Translations under genes and position numbers: made by a program | Assembly (NCBI GenBank): GCA_946811185.2 | Contig: OX328104.1 | Coordinates: forward strand, 13,465,918 to 13,529,917 | From: Hippopus hippopus | Taxonomy: Eukaryota; Mollusca; Bivalvia; Cardiida; Cardiidae | Direction: 5' to 3' | DNA: 64,000 nucleotides | Notes under the pieces: generated by a model | What the model was told of the DNA's origin: nothing | Databases searched by the model: none | What the model saw: only the letters and a program-made list of their open reading frames with translations | Part shown: piece by piece, positions 62,826 to 64,000 of the stretch | Layout: each line of letters opens with the position of its first letter | Position numbering within the stretch: position 1 is the stretch's first letter

Positions 62826-63043
62826 CTAACCTGCTAAAAAAAAAGTGAAACGAAACTTTCAAGACGATAGTAAAGTAGAAACCCAAACTTTGGTATTTCA
62901 AAAGTATTTTGAGGGGGGGGGGGGATACCTTATAGCGGACAGTATAGATCCAAGATCAAACTGCACGGTCTGCGCAGTCTGATCTCGATTTACACTGTCC
63001 GCAAAAGGTGGTTGAATCGCGCTTAGCAGCCTAAGGGTTAATT
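62826..63043 (+). mobile_element. Family E MITE
   Basis: TAACCTGCTAAAAAAAAAGTG and GCGCTTAGCAGCCTAAGGGT ends; hairpin GATCAAACTGCACGGTCTG / CGCAGTCTGATC. Confidence 0.88.
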
Positions 63044-63289
63044 CAAATTCAAATAGTTTATTCAGAATACATAAGGCCACCGGCCCAAAATACAAAAAAA
63101 TCAGAAATGTCATATAATTAGAGTGACTTTTAGATAATAACATAATATGCACTATAACTTTAGAGTATCGATGGTTGTTAAATATTTTCTGATGTCAGGG
63201 GACAGTTTGTGTAAGTTGTCTAAATATTTATACATCCTATATAATATATTACAACACTTACTTGATTATGGCATTGATTCGTACAAAAG

Positions 63290-63400
63290 GTATACTTGTA
63301 AAAAGGGGCTTTTCTGGAAGGCATAGATCAAGATCAGACCGCACAGAACCCGCATTCCGATCCCGAATCCATAAAAAATAGCAACTCTTTTGGTTCTAGG
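63290..63400. mobile_element. E/F-type hairpin fragment
   Basis: GGCATAGATCAAGATCAGACC, GCACAGAACCCGC and CCGATCCCGAATCC, a decayed F hairpin. Confidence 0.45.
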
Positions 63401-63629
63401 ACACGGTTCCTTTACTGTTTTCTAGGAAACTTACGAAAGTAAAGTGTTTAAAAACTATTTCACTTGGTAACGATCTATAAAGATACGTCTTTAATTAGAT
63501 CAGATTTAGATATCTGCTGGCAATTTTAAGAAACACAAATCATTAGTATCTTCCACAAGGTAATCGGAACCCCCCCCCCCCCCATCAAAATTCCTACTTT
63601 CAGTACAAGGAAATAAACGTTTCTTTCTA

Positions 63630-64000
63630 CAAAAGGCGGTTGTTTCTAAAAAGGAGACCGTTAAAAGAAAATGTTTCTGTTATCACAAAAGGAGACCGTT
63701 TATTCAAATGTGTCCGCTTACAAAGAAGGACACCGATTACAAAAAGCGAGACCGTTTATACAAAAGATGACTGTTTAAAAAAAAAAAGGTTCATCGTTTA
63801 CCGGTGACGCAAAGGGAGCTCTTTTTACTAAAGGTTTCCGTTTAAAGCAAAAGAAAAGGACCGTTTACACAAAATTTGACCGTTTACACAAATAGAACAC
63901 CGTTTATACGGAAGGTAGTGATTTACACAATATGGATACCCTTTATTTAAAAGGTTACCGTTTACACAAGAAGGAGACCATATGCATGTATACCAAAGTG
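63630..64000. repeat. Degenerate ~20-24-bp tandem repeat running off the window
   Basis: About fifteen copies of a motif like AGGAGACCGTTTACACAAA with much variation. A run of C (63572-63585) lies just upstream. Confidence 0.8.

Noticed and set aside
54289..64000. Further exons of the ADAMTS-like gene
   Set aside because: Searched by eye for TSP1, Kunitz, Ig or PLAC-like Cys/Trp patterns after an AG acceptor in phase 2; none was convincing.

Overview
This is eukaryotic nuclear DNA, most probably from a bivalve mollusc. That assignment rests on the repeat landscape (tRNA-headed SINEs with a long conserved body, and many MITEs built around a short perfect hairpin) and is an inference. There is no operon structure, no prokaryotic promoter or RBS pattern, and no rRNA or CRISPR array. 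One 200-base run of N (16797-16996) marks an assembly gap.

I can support one host gene. It lies on the + strand and I can follow it through 11 exons from 17230 to 54288. All introns are GT-AG, and every exon end joins the next exon in a matching phase, giving about 600 codons. The product is a secreted ADAMTS-like or papilin-like extracellular matrix protein: hydrophobic signal-type segment, thrombospondin type-1 repeat (TSP1), ADAMTS cysteine-rich region with a CGVCGGD motif, ADAMTS spacer domain, a long charged linker coded by one 548-bp exon, then a second TSP1 repeat. No metalloprotease or disintegrin domain is seen. The start codon lies in an unseen exon upstream (possibly in the gap or before the window), and the 3' end is not in the window.

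The rest is mostly mobile and repetitive DNA. Region by region: 1-7.9 kb, MITEs and SINEs; 7.87-11.73 kb, a ~32-bp minisatellite cut by a 612-bp TIR element and by a ~1.5-kb composite element that itself holds a Tc1-like remnant; 11.7-17 kb, scattered MITEs; 17-40 kb, the first intron, with a C-D-C-D tandem mobile element, a 45-bp minisatellite lodged in a MITE, and a 38-bp minisatellite; 40-54.3 kb, the remaining exons with MITEs and SINEs in almost every intron; 54.3-64 kb, more MITEs, a 1.1-kb long-TIR element carrying its own tandem array, a mariner-type transposase fragment, a SINE and simple repeats.

I use letters for the repeat families. A: TTAA-CCCTTTACCAAAC termini with a GCTGGTTACCAGC hairpin. 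B: GAGCCATGCTCTG termini with a CTGCGCAGTCCGCGCAG hairpin. C and D: a ~740-bp TIR element joined to a long palindrome. E and F: TTAACCCTT termini with a TGCAC..GTGCA hairpin. G: double hairpin with ATGGCCTGCAACACG ends. H: ~480 bp, with an AAGATCGAAAT fold-back. The most interesting signals are the shared termini with interchangeable palindromic cores, the precise loss or gain of those cores, the nested insertions that give a relative time order, and two non-autonomous elements that seem to carry gene 5' ends.
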